Both the position numbers and the translations under genes were made by a program. Shown piece after piece: positions 1 through 6,916 of a DNA stretch of 32,457 nt. The stretch's first letter is position 1; each line of letters starts with the position of its first letter. The notes beneath the pieces were generated by a model. It was not told the origin of the DNA and searched no databases. It saw only the letters and a list, made by a program, of their open reading frames with translations. The stretch is taken from NCBI RefSeq assembly GCF_900103505.1, contig NZ_FNIA01000028.1, positions 1-32,457 on the forward strand, in the 5' to 3' direction. The DNA is from Haloarchaeobius iranensis. GTDB taxonomy: Archaea > Halobacteriota > Halobacteria > Halobacteriales > Natrialbaceae.

Positions 1-278
1 TCATCGTCGAGTTGGATCACGGTCTCGTCGACCGCGACGTGATCCGGCGAGTGACCGTCCTCGGGCTGTAGATCAGCCTTATGCACCCAGTTGTGGACGG
101 TCGATTTGACGCGGTCAACACCGAACAGTTCGAGAATCGAAACAGTATTCGAAAGCGAGAGACCAGCAAGATGTAGTTGAATACTGAGCTTCATCAACAG
201 TCGCGGTGTTGCTTCTCGCTCCACAAAACCTAACTCGATCTCGTCCAAAGAGTCGTTGAGGCGGGCATTTTCTGGCAT
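1..278 (-). CDS. IS6-type transposase, N-terminal part (cut by window edge)
   Basis: The minus-strand frame opens with ATG at 278 and stays open to the window edge, giving about 92 residues that begin MPENARLNDSLDEIELGFVE. The sequence has the look of haloarchaeal IS6-family transposases: a short N-terminal helical region with SIQLHLAGLSLSNTVSILE, then a helix-turn-helix-like VHNWVHKA, then HVAVDETVIQL, where the Asp of VDET would be the first catalytic Asp of the DDE triad. The remaining acidic residues lie beyond position 1. Its codon use is less GC-rich than the neighbouring chromosomal genes, which fits a mobile element. The IS end should lie somewhere in about 280-320, but I could not fix the terminal inverted repeat because the other end is not in the window. 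The family assignment rests on remembered sequence resemblance. Confidence 0.82.
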   Translation of the reverse strand, partial: MPENARLNDSLDEIELGFVEREATPRLLMKLSIQLHLAGLSLSNTVSILELFGVDRVKSTVHNWVHKADLQPEDGHSPDHVAVDETVIQLDD

Positions 279-551
279 AGAGCACTAGAAAACTGCTCCG
301 CCTCACCTTTCAATCCTTATCTGAACACCGCCACGGCAGGTGGTCGACCGAGAGGGCGACGGCCACCCACCCGCGGTTGCCGCCTGTGCACGGAGCACAT
401 ACCTCGTCCTCGCGCGTGTCAGAGCACGGATGGAACGCCCGGACGCTCCGTTCGCGAGCCCCGAACGAGACCGAGGATCGGCTTGGCGGGATGACAGCAA
501 GGGGGCAGAGAGTCCGACAGACAGATACGGCACCCCGGAGAAGCACCGGCC
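279..551. other. Non-coding gap between IS end and tmk
   Basis: This stretch should contain the end of the IS6-type element and the tmk upstream region. Overlapping open frames exist on both strands, but they are rich in Arg and Ser and have no recognisable domain, as expected of GC-rich shadow frames. No clear TATA element precedes tmk; GATACGG near 523-529 is at a suitable distance but is a poor match. Confidence 0.4.
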
Positions 552-1139
552 ATGCTCGTCACGCTGGAGGGACTCGACGGCAGCGGGAAGACGACGGTCT
601 GGGAGGCCTTACACGACACCTACCCCGACGCGACGTTCACCCGCGAGCCGACCGAGTCCTGGTACGGCGAGGCTGTCGACCGCGCCATCGCGGACGGCGA
701 CGCCGACCCGCTCGCCGAACTGTTCCTCTTCATCGCCGACCACGCCGACCACCTCTCGCGGGTCGTCCGTCCCGCGCTGGCCGACGGCGACCTCGTCATC
801 TCGGACCGGTACTCGGACTCGCGCTACGCCTATCAGGGGGCGACCCTGGAGGGCGAGGTCAAGCGCCCGATGGAGTACATCCGCGGCGTCCACCAGCCCT
901 TCACCTACCCGCCGGACGTGACCATCTACCTCGACGTGGACCCCCGGACCGCGATGCAACGTTCGGGCGCGACGAACAAGTTCGAGCAGTCGAAGTACCT
1001 CACCCAGGTGCGCCAGAACTACGAGCAGCTGATGGAGTGGCAGCCCGAGCGGTTCGTCCGCATCGACGCGACGCAGTCGCCCGAGGGCGTCCTCGACGAC
1101 GTGGAGGACGTCTTCGAGCGGATTCTTGACGGGGAGTGA
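552..1139 (+). CDS. tmk: Thymidylate kinase (dTMP kinase)
   Basis: This 195-residue protein phosphorylates dTMP to dTDP with ATP, in the cytosolic dTTP pathway. The P-loop GLDGSGKT is at residues 7-14, REPTES at 31-36 follows as in the family's TREP segment, and the DRY motif at 85-87 ([13 protein letters not shown]) binds the nucleotide monophosphate. The C-terminal part has YLDVDP followed by a lid-like segment with Arg and Lys. Length is normal for dTMP kinases. The start at 552 places the P-loop right at the N-terminus, as usual; longer frames upstream have no homology-like sequence. It converges with the gene at 1140-1463: the two stop codons abut inside a 16-bp palindrome. Confidence 0.95.
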   Translation: MLVTLEGLDGSGKTTVWEALHDTYPDATFTREPTESWYGEAVDRAIADGDADPLAELFLFIADHADHLSRVVRPALADGDLVISDRYSDSRYAYQGATLEGEVKRPMEYIRGVHQPFTYPPDVTIYLDVDPRTAMQRSGATNKFEQSKYLTQVRQNYEQLMEWQPERFVRIDATQSPEGVLDDVEDVFERILDGE

Positions 1140-1147
1140 TCACTCCC
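1132..1147. other. Palindrome containing both convergent stop codons
   Basis: GGGAGTGATCACTCCC is a perfect 16-bp palindrome. It holds the TGA of tmk (1137-1139) and the TGA of the opposing membrane-protein gene (1140-1142). As RNA it could form a short hairpin with almost no loop from either strand, so it may act as a bidirectional transcript end. The palindrome is certain; the role is inference. Confidence 0.5.
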
Positions 1148-1463
1148 GCATCGTGTCAGGGAGCTCGACCTCGTCAGGCGACGGCATCCAGAAGAAGTCG
1201 ACGCTGACGCCGAGCACGAGCGGGAGCGCGATGGCCACCAGGAGCGCGAGGCTCTGTGAGCCCAGGTTCGCGCCGAGTCCGACCACGCCGGAGATGACGA
1301 GCGTCGTCGCGAGCAGCGCGACCGGTGTGACCAGCACGACGTAGATGACCGACCCCCAGTCGGTGTCGAGCCGTTGGCGGAAGAACCGGGTAGAGACGGC
1401 CGCGATAGCGGTGTTGGCGGTGACGAGGACCAGCAGGCCGATGACGCCGACCAGTGAGACCAT
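1140..1463 (-). CDS. Small membrane protein, unknown function
   Basis: About 107 residues starting MVSLVGVIGLLVLVTANTAI. Three hydrophobic segments are visible: an N-terminal helix of about 20 residues, a second around IYVVLVTPVALLATTLVISGVVGLG, and a third around LALLVAIALPLVLGVSVDFF. A short acidic tail PSPDEVELPDTMRE ends the protein. A positively charged stretch (RFFRQR) follows the first helix. I chose ATG at 1463; an in-frame GTG two codons upstream (1469) would give MDMV. An AGGGTGG purine run just upstream of the ATG could serve as a ribosome-binding site. I do not recognise a family. It lies alone between tmk (convergent) and the E1-alpha gene (divergent). Confidence 0.7.
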   Translation of the reverse strand: MVSLVGVIGLLVLVTANTAIAAVSTRFFRQRLDTDWGSVIYVVLVTPVALLATTLVISGVVGLGANLGSQSLALLVAIALPLVLGVSVDFFWMPSPDEVELPDTMRE

Positions 1464-1534
1464 ATCCACCCTAGGGACGGCAGAACCTTTGACGTATCGG
1501 AACGGCTTTCAACCGCGCTGAGTTTGCAACCAAC

Positions 1535-2581
1535 ATGCATCGAGTCATCGGAGAACGGGACGTAGAAGAGACACCGTTCTCGCCCGAACAGGCCCGGACG
1601 CTCTACCGAGATATGGTCCGGGCTCGCCGTTTCGACGAGCGTGCGCTGGCGCTCCAGCGCCGCGGCTGGATGAGCGGATACCCGCCGTTCAAGGGACAGG
1701 AGGCGTCGCAGGTCGGCGCGTCCCACGCTATGGCGGAGTCGGACTGGCTGTTCCCGACGTACCGCTCGAACGCGATGCAGATCGCCCGCGGCGTGCCGAT
1801 GAGCGACCTGCTGCTGTTCCGGCGCGGTCGAGCCGAGTTCGACTCCGGGCACACCCTCCCGGTGTTCCCGCAGGCGGTGCCCATCGCGACGCAGATACCC
1901 CATGCGACCGGTGCGGGGATGGCGATGAACTACCGCGACGACGACGGCGCGGTCGTCTGCTACTTCGGCGACGGCGCGACCTCGGAGGGCGACTTCCACG
2001 AGGGCCTGAACTTCGCCGGCGTCTTCGACACCCCGACGGTGTTCTTCTGCGAGAACAACAACTGGGCCATCTCGCTCCCCCGCGAGCGCCAGACAGCCGC
2101 GACCTCTATCGCCGACCGCGCCGAGGCCTACGGCTTCTCCGGCGGGCAGGTCGACGGGAACGACCCGCTCGCCGTGCTGGAGTTCGTCGGCAGCGCGCTG
2201 GAGACCGCCCGCGACGGCGAGCCGGTGCTCGTCGAGAGCATGACGTACCGGCAGGGCGCCCACACGACCAGCGACGACCCGTCGCGCTACCGCGAGGAGG
2301 AGTCGGACCTGCCGGAGTGGCGGACCCGCGACCCGCTGGAGCGCTACGAGGAGTACCTGCGGGAGCAGGACCTCATCAACGACACGTACGTCGAGACCAT
2401 CCACGAGGAGGCCGACGAGGAACTGGCCGACGCCGTCGACCGTGCCGAGGCGAAGGAGCCCGCCGAGCCCGAGGAGGTGTTCGACCCGGTCTACGCCGAC
2501 CTCCCGCCGCGGCTCCAGAAACAGCGCGAGGAGGCACTCACCTTCGCCGCGGAACACGACGTCCAGGAGCTGGACCACTAG
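1535..2581 (+). CDS. Thiamine-diphosphate 2-oxoacid dehydrogenase E1 alpha subunit
   Basis: This 348-residue protein matches the alpha chain of the heterotetrameric E1 of pyruvate or branched-chain 2-oxoacid dehydrogenases. The thiamine-diphosphate/Mg motif starts at GDGATSEGDFHEG (residues 145-157) and ends with CENNN at 172-176, the GDG-x(26)-NN pattern. The segment RQGAHTTSDDPSRYR near residue 240 is the conserved loop that in eukaryotic homologues carries the regulatory serines. The C-terminal region is rich in Glu. No E1-beta, E2 lipoyl acyltransferase or E3 gene is beside it, so its partner must be encoded elsewhere and the substrate cannot be assigned. A TATA-like GGCTTTCAA about 27 nt upstream supports the ATG at 1535 as a leaderless start. 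Confidence 0.9.
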   Translation: MHRVIGERDVEETPFSPEQARTLYRDMVRARRFDERALALQRRGWMSGYPPFKGQEASQVGASHAMAESDWLFPTYRSNAMQIARGVPMSDLLLFRRGRAEFDSGHTLPVFPQAVPIATQIPHATGAGMAMNYRDDDGAVVCYFGDGATSEGDFHEGLNFAGVFDTPTVFFCENNNWAISLPRERQTAATSIADRAEAYGFSGGQVDGNDPLAVLEFVGSALETARDGEPVLVESMTYRQGAHTTSDDPSRYREEESDLPEWRTRDPLERYEEYLREQDLINDTYVETIHEEADEELADAVDRAEAKEPAEPEEVFDPVYADLPPRLQKQREEALTFAAEHDVQELDH

Positions 2582-2602
2582 CGGGCGGGCCGCGACGCCC
2601 CG

Positions 2603-2833
2603 TCACTGCAGCGAGATGTAGGTCTTCGTGTCGGCGACGCCCCCGAACTTCTGCATCTCTCCCGTCACCGTGTGCAACACGTCGTACACCTCGTCGGCGT
2701 CGACTTCGGTGATGATGTCGTAGTTTCCGGCGACGATGTGTGCCTCGGTCACCGCTTCGAGGCCACGGATCGAATCGAGGAGCTCCTCGGACTTTCCGGC
2801 TGCGGTCTTCACCATGATGAACGCGTGTACCAT
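2603..2833 (-). CDS. RAM-only Lrp/AsnC-like ligand-binding protein
   Basis: This 76-residue protein consists only of the RAM (regulation of amino acid metabolism) ligand-binding domain of Lrp/AsnC regulators and has no helix-turn-helix. Beginning VHAFIMVKT, it shows the beta-alpha-beta pattern with HIVAGNYDIITEVDADE, in which the GxYD segment is typical, and ends DTKTYISLQ. Such proteins form dimers or decamers and bind small effectors. It is paralogous to the protein at 3621-3851 on the other side of trkA; both share the HIVAG/YIVAG core and the DTxTYI end. It is transcribed divergently from trkA. Function is inferred from context: probably effector sensing linked to K+ uptake. Confidence 0.85.
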   Translation of the reverse strand: MVHAFIMVKTAAGKSEELLDSIRGLEAVTEAHIVAGNYDIITEVDADEVYDVLHTVTGEMQKFGGVADTKTYISLQ

Positions 2834-2900
2834 TCGTGCTGTGGTACTATGTCACATGGCAAAAACCTTCCCCCGGCACGGGGACCGCCGCCAGGGTAAG

Positions 2901-2908
2901 TTATTCAA
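2901..2908 (+). promoter_or_regulatory. TATA-like element of trkA
   Basis: TTATTCAA lies 24-31 nt upstream of the trkA ATG at 2932, the expected spacing for a leaderless haloarchaeal transcript. Position and composition are the only evidence. Confidence 0.5.
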
Positions 2909-2931
2909 GGTGGGTGAGCGTATGCTGTGAT

Positions 2932-3618
2932 ATGCGGTTCGTTATCATAGGCGCTGGTCGAGTTGGACTGCGCACGGCGCGCGTGCTCAGAGACGAAGGA
3001 CACGACGTTACGCTCGTCGAGCGCGACGAACGGAAGATTGGACGCGCACGCGAACAGGAGTTCACCGTCGTCGAAGGTGATGGTTCTCACGAGGACGTAC
3101 TGGAGGAGGCGGGAATCGCGGAGGCCGACGCCATCGGCGCGCTGACGGGTGACCTGAACACGAACTTCGCGGCGTGCATGATCGCCAACCACAACGGCGC
3201 ACGCACCATCATGCGCATCGACGAGGACTACCGCGAGGACATCTACCGGAAGTACGCCGACGCGGTCGACGAGATCGTCTACCCCGAGCGGCTGGGCGCT
3301 ATCGGCGCGAAGAACGCGCTGCTCGGCGGCGACATCCACGCCATCGCCGACATCGCACAGAACCTCCAGCTCGTCGAGCTCACCGCGACCGAGGAGTCAC
3401 CGATGCGTGGCTACTCGCTCTCGGAGGTCGAGTTGCCCGCGAGCGCGACCATGATCGCGTTCGGGAAGGCCGAGGGCTCGCTCATGATTCCGGACGAGGA
3501 CGAGTCGCTCGAACTCGGTGACCGCGTGGTCGTCCTCGCTGACTTCGACGTGCTCGCGGACGTGCGCCAGCTCATCGTCGGCGACGCTAGCCGGGCCGCG
3601 CCCGCAGGAGGTGTCTAA
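2932..3618 (+). CDS. trkA: TrkA K+ uptake regulatory subunit (RCK domains)
   Basis: This 228-residue cytosolic protein is the nucleotide-binding regulatory subunit that gates Trk-type potassium channels, central to a halophile that balances salt with KCl. The N-terminal RCK_N/Rossmann domain has the dinucleotide motif GAGRVG at residues 7-12 and an acidic residue at the end of beta-2 (LVERD, Glu30), the pattern for NAD(H). A TrkA_C domain follows from about residue 140, including EVELPASATMIAF and LELGDRVVVLADFDVL. I chose the ATG at 2932: the frame extends upstream, but the added residues are not part of the fold and the TATA-like element would then lie inside the gene. No membrane subunit TrkH is present in the window. 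The downstream RAM gene starts 2 nt after this stop. Confidence 0.93.
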   Translation: MRFVIIGAGRVGLRTARVLRDEGHDVTLVERDERKIGRAREQEFTVVEGDGSHEDVLEEAGIAEADAIGALTGDLNTNFAACMIANHNGARTIMRIDEDYREDIYRKYADAVDEIVYPERLGAIGAKNALLGGDIHAIADIAQNLQLVELTATEESPMRGYSLSEVELPASATMIAFGKAEGSLMIPDEDESLELGDRVVVLADFDVLADVRQLIVGDASRAAPAGGV

Positions 3619-3620
3619 TC

Positions 3621-3851
3621 GTGGTCACAGCCTACATCATGATCAAGGCGAACACGGGCGAGGCGGACAGGCTGAAGGAGAGCATCGAGGCGAGCGAGGG
3701 CGTCGACCACGCCTACATCGTCGCCGGCGACGTCGACGTCATCGCGAAGGTGACCGTCGACTCGCCGGGTGCGGTCAAGGACATCGCCGCCACGAAGATA
3801 CAGAGCATCCGCGGCGTCGAGGACACACAGACCTACATCGCGATGGACTGA
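3621..3851 (+). CDS. RAM-only Lrp/AsnC-like protein in the trkA operon
   Basis: This 76-residue stand-alone RAM domain starts at GTG (3621), two nt after the trkA stop, so co-transcription and probably translational coupling are expected. The sequence begins VTAYIMIKANTGEADRLKE, contains AYIVAGDVDVIAKVTVDSP, and ends GVEDTQTYIAMD. It lacks a DNA-binding domain. The divergent gene at 2603-2833 is a close paralogue, so trkA sits between two related effector-binding proteins. The domain could bind an amino acid or nucleotide and act on TrkA or Trk channels, but that is inference; a role as partner of full-length Lrp regulators is equally possible. Confidence 0.87.
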   Translation: MVTAYIMIKANTGEADRLKESIEASEGVDHAYIVAGDVDVIAKVTVDSPGAVKDIAATKIQSIRGVEDTQTYIAMD

Positions 3852-3858
3852 GCCGCGC

Positions 3859-4347
3859 TCAGAGGCCACCGCCACCGCCGTTCGTCGCGGTCGCGAGCAA
3901 GTCGCCGGCCGGTTCTTCGTAGTCGTAGCCCGGAATCAGCCCCTGCACGTACGTTCCCTCCACGAACTCGGCGAGCACCTTCGCGTCCTCGACGCCGGTC
4001 TTCGCCCGCCCGGAGCGGTAGCTGAACGTCACGGCGACGGTCCCGGCCCGGCGCTCGACCGCCGGTTCCTCGTGGTCGACGGTCTTCGTCGGGTCGAACG
4101 AGTCCGCCAGCCGCAGCGCCAGCGTGTCGTACCAGCCGTCCTCGACGACCGGCGGCACCGCCTCGTCGGCGACCACCGTGTCGAGCGTCGGCAGTCGCAC
4201 CGTCACCTCGAAGGCCGCCCGGTCGTCATCGGTGGTCGTCGCGGTCGCCCGGACGTCGAACGGGGTGGTCGTCAGGTCGTAGCCGTCGTCCGCGGGCGTG
4301 AACGCGTCGTGGCGCTCGAACGCACGCTCGGCCGACTCGGATGTCAT
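3859..4347 (-). CDS. Haloarchaeal conserved protein, DUF5813-like
   Basis: A 162-residue soluble acidic protein starting MTSESAERAFERHDAFTPAD. I associate the opening (AFERHDAF) and the pattern of beta strands with the haloarchaeal family DUF5813, from memory. It contains VEDGWYDTLALRLADSFDPTK and ends with a flexible GGGGGL tail. No catalytic motif, signal peptide or membrane segment is visible. A TCCTTTTCG element about 26 nt upstream on the minus strand supports the ATG at 4347. It converges with the trkA operon, ending only 8 nt from it. Function unknown. Confidence 0.78.
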   Translation of the reverse strand: MTSESAERAFERHDAFTPADDGYDLTTTPFDVRATATTTDDDRAAFEVTVRLPTLDTVVADEAVPPVVEDGWYDTLALRLADSFDPTKTVDHEEPAVERRAGTVAVTFSYRSGRAKTGVEDAKVLAEFVEGTYVQGLIPGYDYEEPAGDLLATATNGGGGGL

Positions 4348-4393
4348 GCGCCGCCCTAGGCCGTCGAAAAGGATGGAAGTTGCGTTCCGCGAT

Positions 4394-4948
4394 TCAGCCG
4401 AGCAGGTAGCGCAGCCACGGGTAGCGTTCGATCAGGGGCTGCCCGCCGACCTCGTACTGCTCGACCCTGGCGTCCAGCCCGAGGACGCGTCCCGCCCCGA
4501 AGGCGGCGACGGAGAGGAACACCAGCATGTACGCGAAGTCGCCGTTGATGTAGCCGTGGGTGACCTCCCAGTTCCCGAGGTAGAACAGGAGCATCATGAA
4601 CGCACCCCAGAACGCGGCCAGTCGCGTCAGTAAGCCCACGATGAGCCCGAGTCCGATGAGTACCTCGCCCCACGGGACCGCGACGTTCACGAAGCTGACG
4701 AACCAGCCTGTCTCGCCCATCGTCACGAACAGGTCCGCGACGGGACTCCCGTTCGCCGGCGGTGCGTTCAGCAGGTAGCCAGACGCGCTGAAACTCCCCG
4801 ACAGCACCTTGTCGATGCCGCTCTGGAAGAACGCGATGCCCATCATCAGCCTGAGCGCCAGGATGAACCAGACACTCAGCGAGTGCAGCTTGCCAGTCGC
4901 CGTGTAGCCCCCGACCGTACTCTGGAGCCGGATCTCTTGGGTTGCCAT
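4394..4948 (-). CDS. DoxX-family membrane protein
   Basis: This 184-residue integral membrane protein has four hydrophobic helices. The first covers about WFILALRLMMGIAFFQSGIDKV, which is the typical DoxX opening where a helix is followed by a Lys-containing turn; later ones lie near VPWGEVLIGLGLIVGLLTRLAAFWGAFMMLLFYLG and YMLVFLSVAAFGAGRVLGLD. DoxX was first described as a subunit of the archaeal thiosulfate:quinone oxidoreductase, but most family members are functionally unassigned. No DoxD or oxidoreductase gene is adjacent, so a role in sulfur oxidation is not supported here. A perfect palindrome (4975-4989) lies at its promoter. Confidence 0.88.
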   Translation of the reverse strand: MATQEIRLQSTVGGYTATGKLHSLSVWFILALRLMMGIAFFQSGIDKVLSGSFSASGYLLNAPPANGSPVADLFVTMGETGWFVSFVNVAVPWGEVLIGLGLIVGLLTRLAAFWGAFMMLLFYLGNWEVTHGYINGDFAYMLVFLSVAAFGAGRVLGLDARVEQYEVGGQPLIERYPWLRYLLG

Positions 4949-4974
4949 GTTACGTGAACTCGTACCACGGTGCC

Positions 4975-4989
4975 GGTATTAAAAATACC
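4975..4989. promoter_or_regulatory. 15-bp palindrome at the doxX promoter
   Basis: GGTATT-AAA-AATACC is a perfect inverted repeat, 27-41 nt upstream of the doxX-family start at 4948. On the minus strand it reads GGTATTTTTAATACC, so it overlaps the likely TATA box. It could be a repressor operator. Since the upstream gene ends at 5005 on the same strand, it could instead mark that gene's 3' end. Confidence 0.5.
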
Positions 4990-5004
4990 GCGTGAATAGC
5001 CCGT

Positions 5005-5415
5005 CTACGCCCCGGTCTCCTCGGTCTGGCTCTCCTCCTCCTCGGCGTTGAGCACACCTCGCACCGCCATCTCGACCTCGTCGAAGTTCGACAGTGTCAG
5101 CCCGTCGGTCGTGACGAACACGCCCTCCGTCTCGGTCGTGACCCGCACCAGGAACCCGTTCTCGAACACGCGGATGGTGTACTCGTACTCGCCCAGCTCG
5201 GACTGCTGGTACGCCGCCTGCGTCGTCTTGAAGCCGCGCCACTCGTGCCCCACGAACGTCGTCAGGTCCGCGTCCCGCTCCAGGTCGCTCCGGAGGTACA
5301 GCTGCTCGAAGTCGTCCCGCGTGAAGTACGTCACCGACCGCAGACTGTCGCCGATCGTCGTTCTGCACGCCGACACGATGCGGTCCGCTTCACGCTCGGT
5401 CACCAGGCTGGTCAT
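5005..5415 (-). CDS. Conserved haloarchaeal protein, unknown function
   Basis: A 136-residue soluble protein starting MTSLVTEREADRIVSACRTT. The core reads SLRSVTYFTRDDFEQLYLRSDL, then EYEYTIRVFENGFLVRVTTET and GVFVTTDGLTLSNFDEVEMA, suggesting an alpha-beta fold with a beta-rich centre. I recognise it as a protein type widespread in haloarchaea (possibly DUF7522, from memory) without a known role. The ATG at 5415 is chosen because a TCTTATGTC element lies about 27 nt upstream; a longer frame to 5505 adds Cys-rich sequence unlike the rest. The acidic tail AEEEESQTEETGA is typical of halophiles. Confidence 0.75.
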   Translation of the reverse strand: MTSLVTEREADRIVSACRTTIGDSLRSVTYFTRDDFEQLYLRSDLERDADLTTFVGHEWRGFKTTQAAYQQSELGEYEYTIRVFENGFLVRVTTETEGVFVTTDGLTLSNFDEVEMAVRGVLNAEEEESQTEETGA

Positions 5416-5811
5416 GGTCGTTGTCGTCCATCCACAGACATAAGACCGCCGTTGTGCACAGGTCACCGCCCGAATCGACGACAGTGCGGTTCGATGACCT
5501 GTCACTGGCCGGAATGTTTACGTGCGAAAGCGCTGTAGTTCGGACTGGTTCCTGAGTATTCGGGGCCCGGCCGACGAGACATCTGTCATGACCACAGGTC
5601 GCGTTGGTCGCGGCGGCTACCTCCGCCATGCCCGGTAGCCGCCTTCTGGGTACCGCCATCCGAGACAGGCGTGACTCGTCGGTCCACACGAGGGCGGCGC
5701 GCTCAGGAAATGCACGTGACAGGTCGTTCGCGTCCCCCGTGGCCGGTTCCCGGGCGGCGAGCTGCCCCGCGCTCCCCGCGTACTCGTCGCTCACTGGCGG
5801 TCGAGAAGCAG
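5416..5811. other. Intergenic region without a confident gene
   Basis: About 400 nt lie between the unknown gene and tRNA-Leu. Frames are open on both strands (minus 5390-5794, plus 5604-5861), but the minus frame overlaps the start of the 5005-5415 gene and both lack recognisable domains; the plus frame runs into the tRNA antisense. CAGGTCA (5459-5465) and TGACCTG (5495-5501) form a separated inverted repeat upstream of the 5005-5415 gene. Otherwise I see nothing. Confidence 0.4.
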
Positions 5812-5894
5812 TGCGAGGGGCAGGATTCGAACCCGCGAACTCCTACGAGAGCGGATCTTAAGTCCGCCGCCTTTGGCCGCTCGGCCACCCTCGC
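5812..5894 (-). tRNA. tRNA-Leu (anticodon UAA)
   Basis: Read on the minus strand, the acceptor stem GCGAGGG (5894-5888) pairs fully with CCCTCGC (5819-5813), followed by discriminator A at 5812; no CCA is encoded. The D-arm begins GCCGAGCGGCC. The anticodon arm is GCGGA-CTTAAGA-TCCGC, giving anticodon TAA for UUA codons. A long variable arm (TCTCGTAGGAGTT) marks it as class II, as for leucine. The T-arm is GCGGG-TTCGAAT-CCTGC. No intron is present. It begins 40 nt after the ferredoxin stop on the same strand, so read-through transcription is possible. UUA codons are rare in such a GC-rich genome. Confidence 0.95.
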
Positions 5895-5934
5895 GCGGTC
5901 GAGGGTTCACCCGGGTCGTTCAAGACGATTTCGC

Positions 5935-6276
5935 TTACCAGTCCACGCTGAGGGTGCCGTCCCCCTGTGGGTTGGGTGCGATCTCCTCGTCCGTCCGGCG
6001 GTCGACGACGTGGATGATGCCCTGGTCCTTCTTCGCGGGACAGGCCTCGGCGGCGCGGACGTTGTGGTCGAGCTCGTCCTCGCCGAAGAAGTAGGTCTTC
6101 GGGCGAGCCAGCCCGGTGTCGATGTCGAGGTCCCAGTTGCCGGAGACCTCCGCGCACTTGCCCGCGCCGAAGCACTTGTTGGCCTCGAAGATTATCTTGT
6201 AGGGCTTCTCTTCGACCGGTGGGGCGTCGGACTCGCCGATCTCGCTCGGCGTGTGGGCGTCCTCGGCGTCGCTCAT
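5935..6276 (-). CDS. Ferredoxin with three cluster cysteines (COG1141 type)
   Basis: A 113-residue electron carrier. The cluster-binding pattern is CFGAGKC followed by ACPAKK near the C-terminus. In ordinary single-cluster [4Fe-4S] ferredoxins this would be CxxCxxC...CP; here the second Cys is Ala, the pattern (C-x2-A-x2-C) known from [3Fe-4S] ferredoxins such as those that feed P450s. The first 25 residues are an acidic, probably disordered extension (MSDAEDAHTPSEIGESDAP) typical of halophilic ferredoxins. No P450 or oxidoreductase is nearby, so the redox partner is unknown. The start ATG at 6276 precedes this extension; shorter alternatives within the frame are absent. tRNA-Leu follows downstream. 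Confidence 0.85.
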   Translation of the reverse strand: MSDAEDAHTPSEIGESDAPPVEEKPYKIIFEANKCFGAGKCAEVSGNWDLDIDTGLARPKTYFFGEDELDHNVRAAEACPAKKDQGIIHVVDRRTDEEIAPNPQGDGTLSVDW

Positions 6277-6326
6277 GTCTGGCGTTCGGGGGCGGGCGAA
6301 CTTTCGTGTGTCGGTTCGGGCCACCG

Positions 6327-6839
6327 TCAGTACGACCACACCGCCGCGAGGATGCCCGCCGTCTGGCCGAGGCCGACGAGCGCGAACCCGAGCAGTGCGA
6401 CCGGTCCCGAAGCCGAGAGCACGGGCGAGAGCAGGTACGCACCCGTCCCGACGGCGCTCAGGGCGGCACCGACCTGATAGACGCTGGATGCACGGTCGAC
6501 GTTCTCGCCGGTGTAGATGTACGCGGCCGCCGGGACGAGCATCCAGCCCGCGACGGCCGCCCGCGCCAGTGTGGTGTTCACCGGGTCGGCGAAGACGGCG
6601 ACCGTGCCGAGCGCGTTCAACCCGATACCGACGAGGAGGACGACCTTCCAGGCGAGCAGCACACCCTCGCGCATGTCCCGCCAGGAGAGGACGGTGAACG
6701 CGACGAGCAGCACGTCCATCACGACCATGCCGATTCTGACGGCCTCGAGTCCCGCGAACTCGACGTGGGCGGCGGCGGCGAACGTCCACGCGAGCGGGAC
6801 CAGCAGTCCGGGGCCTGTCTCCCGGAGTCGTCGGAGCAT
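6327..6839 (-). CDS. Multi-pass membrane protein, unknown function
   Basis: A 170-residue protein starting MLRRLRETGPGLLVPLAWTF, with about six hydrophobic segments: near 13-30, 36-52, 63-85, 92-110, 120-138 and 143-167. Loops are short and carry few charges; WRDMREG lies between the second and third helix. No motif of a transporter or enzyme is visible and I do not recognise a family. It lies between the ferredoxin and cyclophilin genes on the same strand, with about 50 nt to the former and 77 nt to the latter, so weak operon linkage is possible. Confidence 0.7.
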   Translation of the reverse strand: MLRRLRETGPGLLVPLAWTFAAAAHVEFAGLEAVRIGMVVMDVLLVAFTVLSWRDMREGVLLAWKVVLLVGIGLNALGTVAVFADPVNTTLARAAVAGWMLVPAAAYIYTGENVDRASSVYQVGAALSAVGTGAYLLSPVLSASGPVALLGFALVGLGQTAGILAAVWSY

Positions 6840-6916
6840 GGTATCACATCGTGGGGGAGCGAAAAGAGCGTACCCCTCGGAGGCGCGGGTCGGCGGACGA
6901 ACGTCGAGCGGTCGCG

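Noticed and set aside
4394..4948. DoxX as part of a thiosulfate:quinone oxidoreductase
   Set aside because: No DoxD-like gene or sulfur-oxidation gene is adjacent; the family is widespread without that function.
5390..5794. Protein-coding gene on the minus strand
   Set aside because: It overlaps the better-supported start of the gene ending at 5005, has no recognisable domain and uses codons like a shadow frame.
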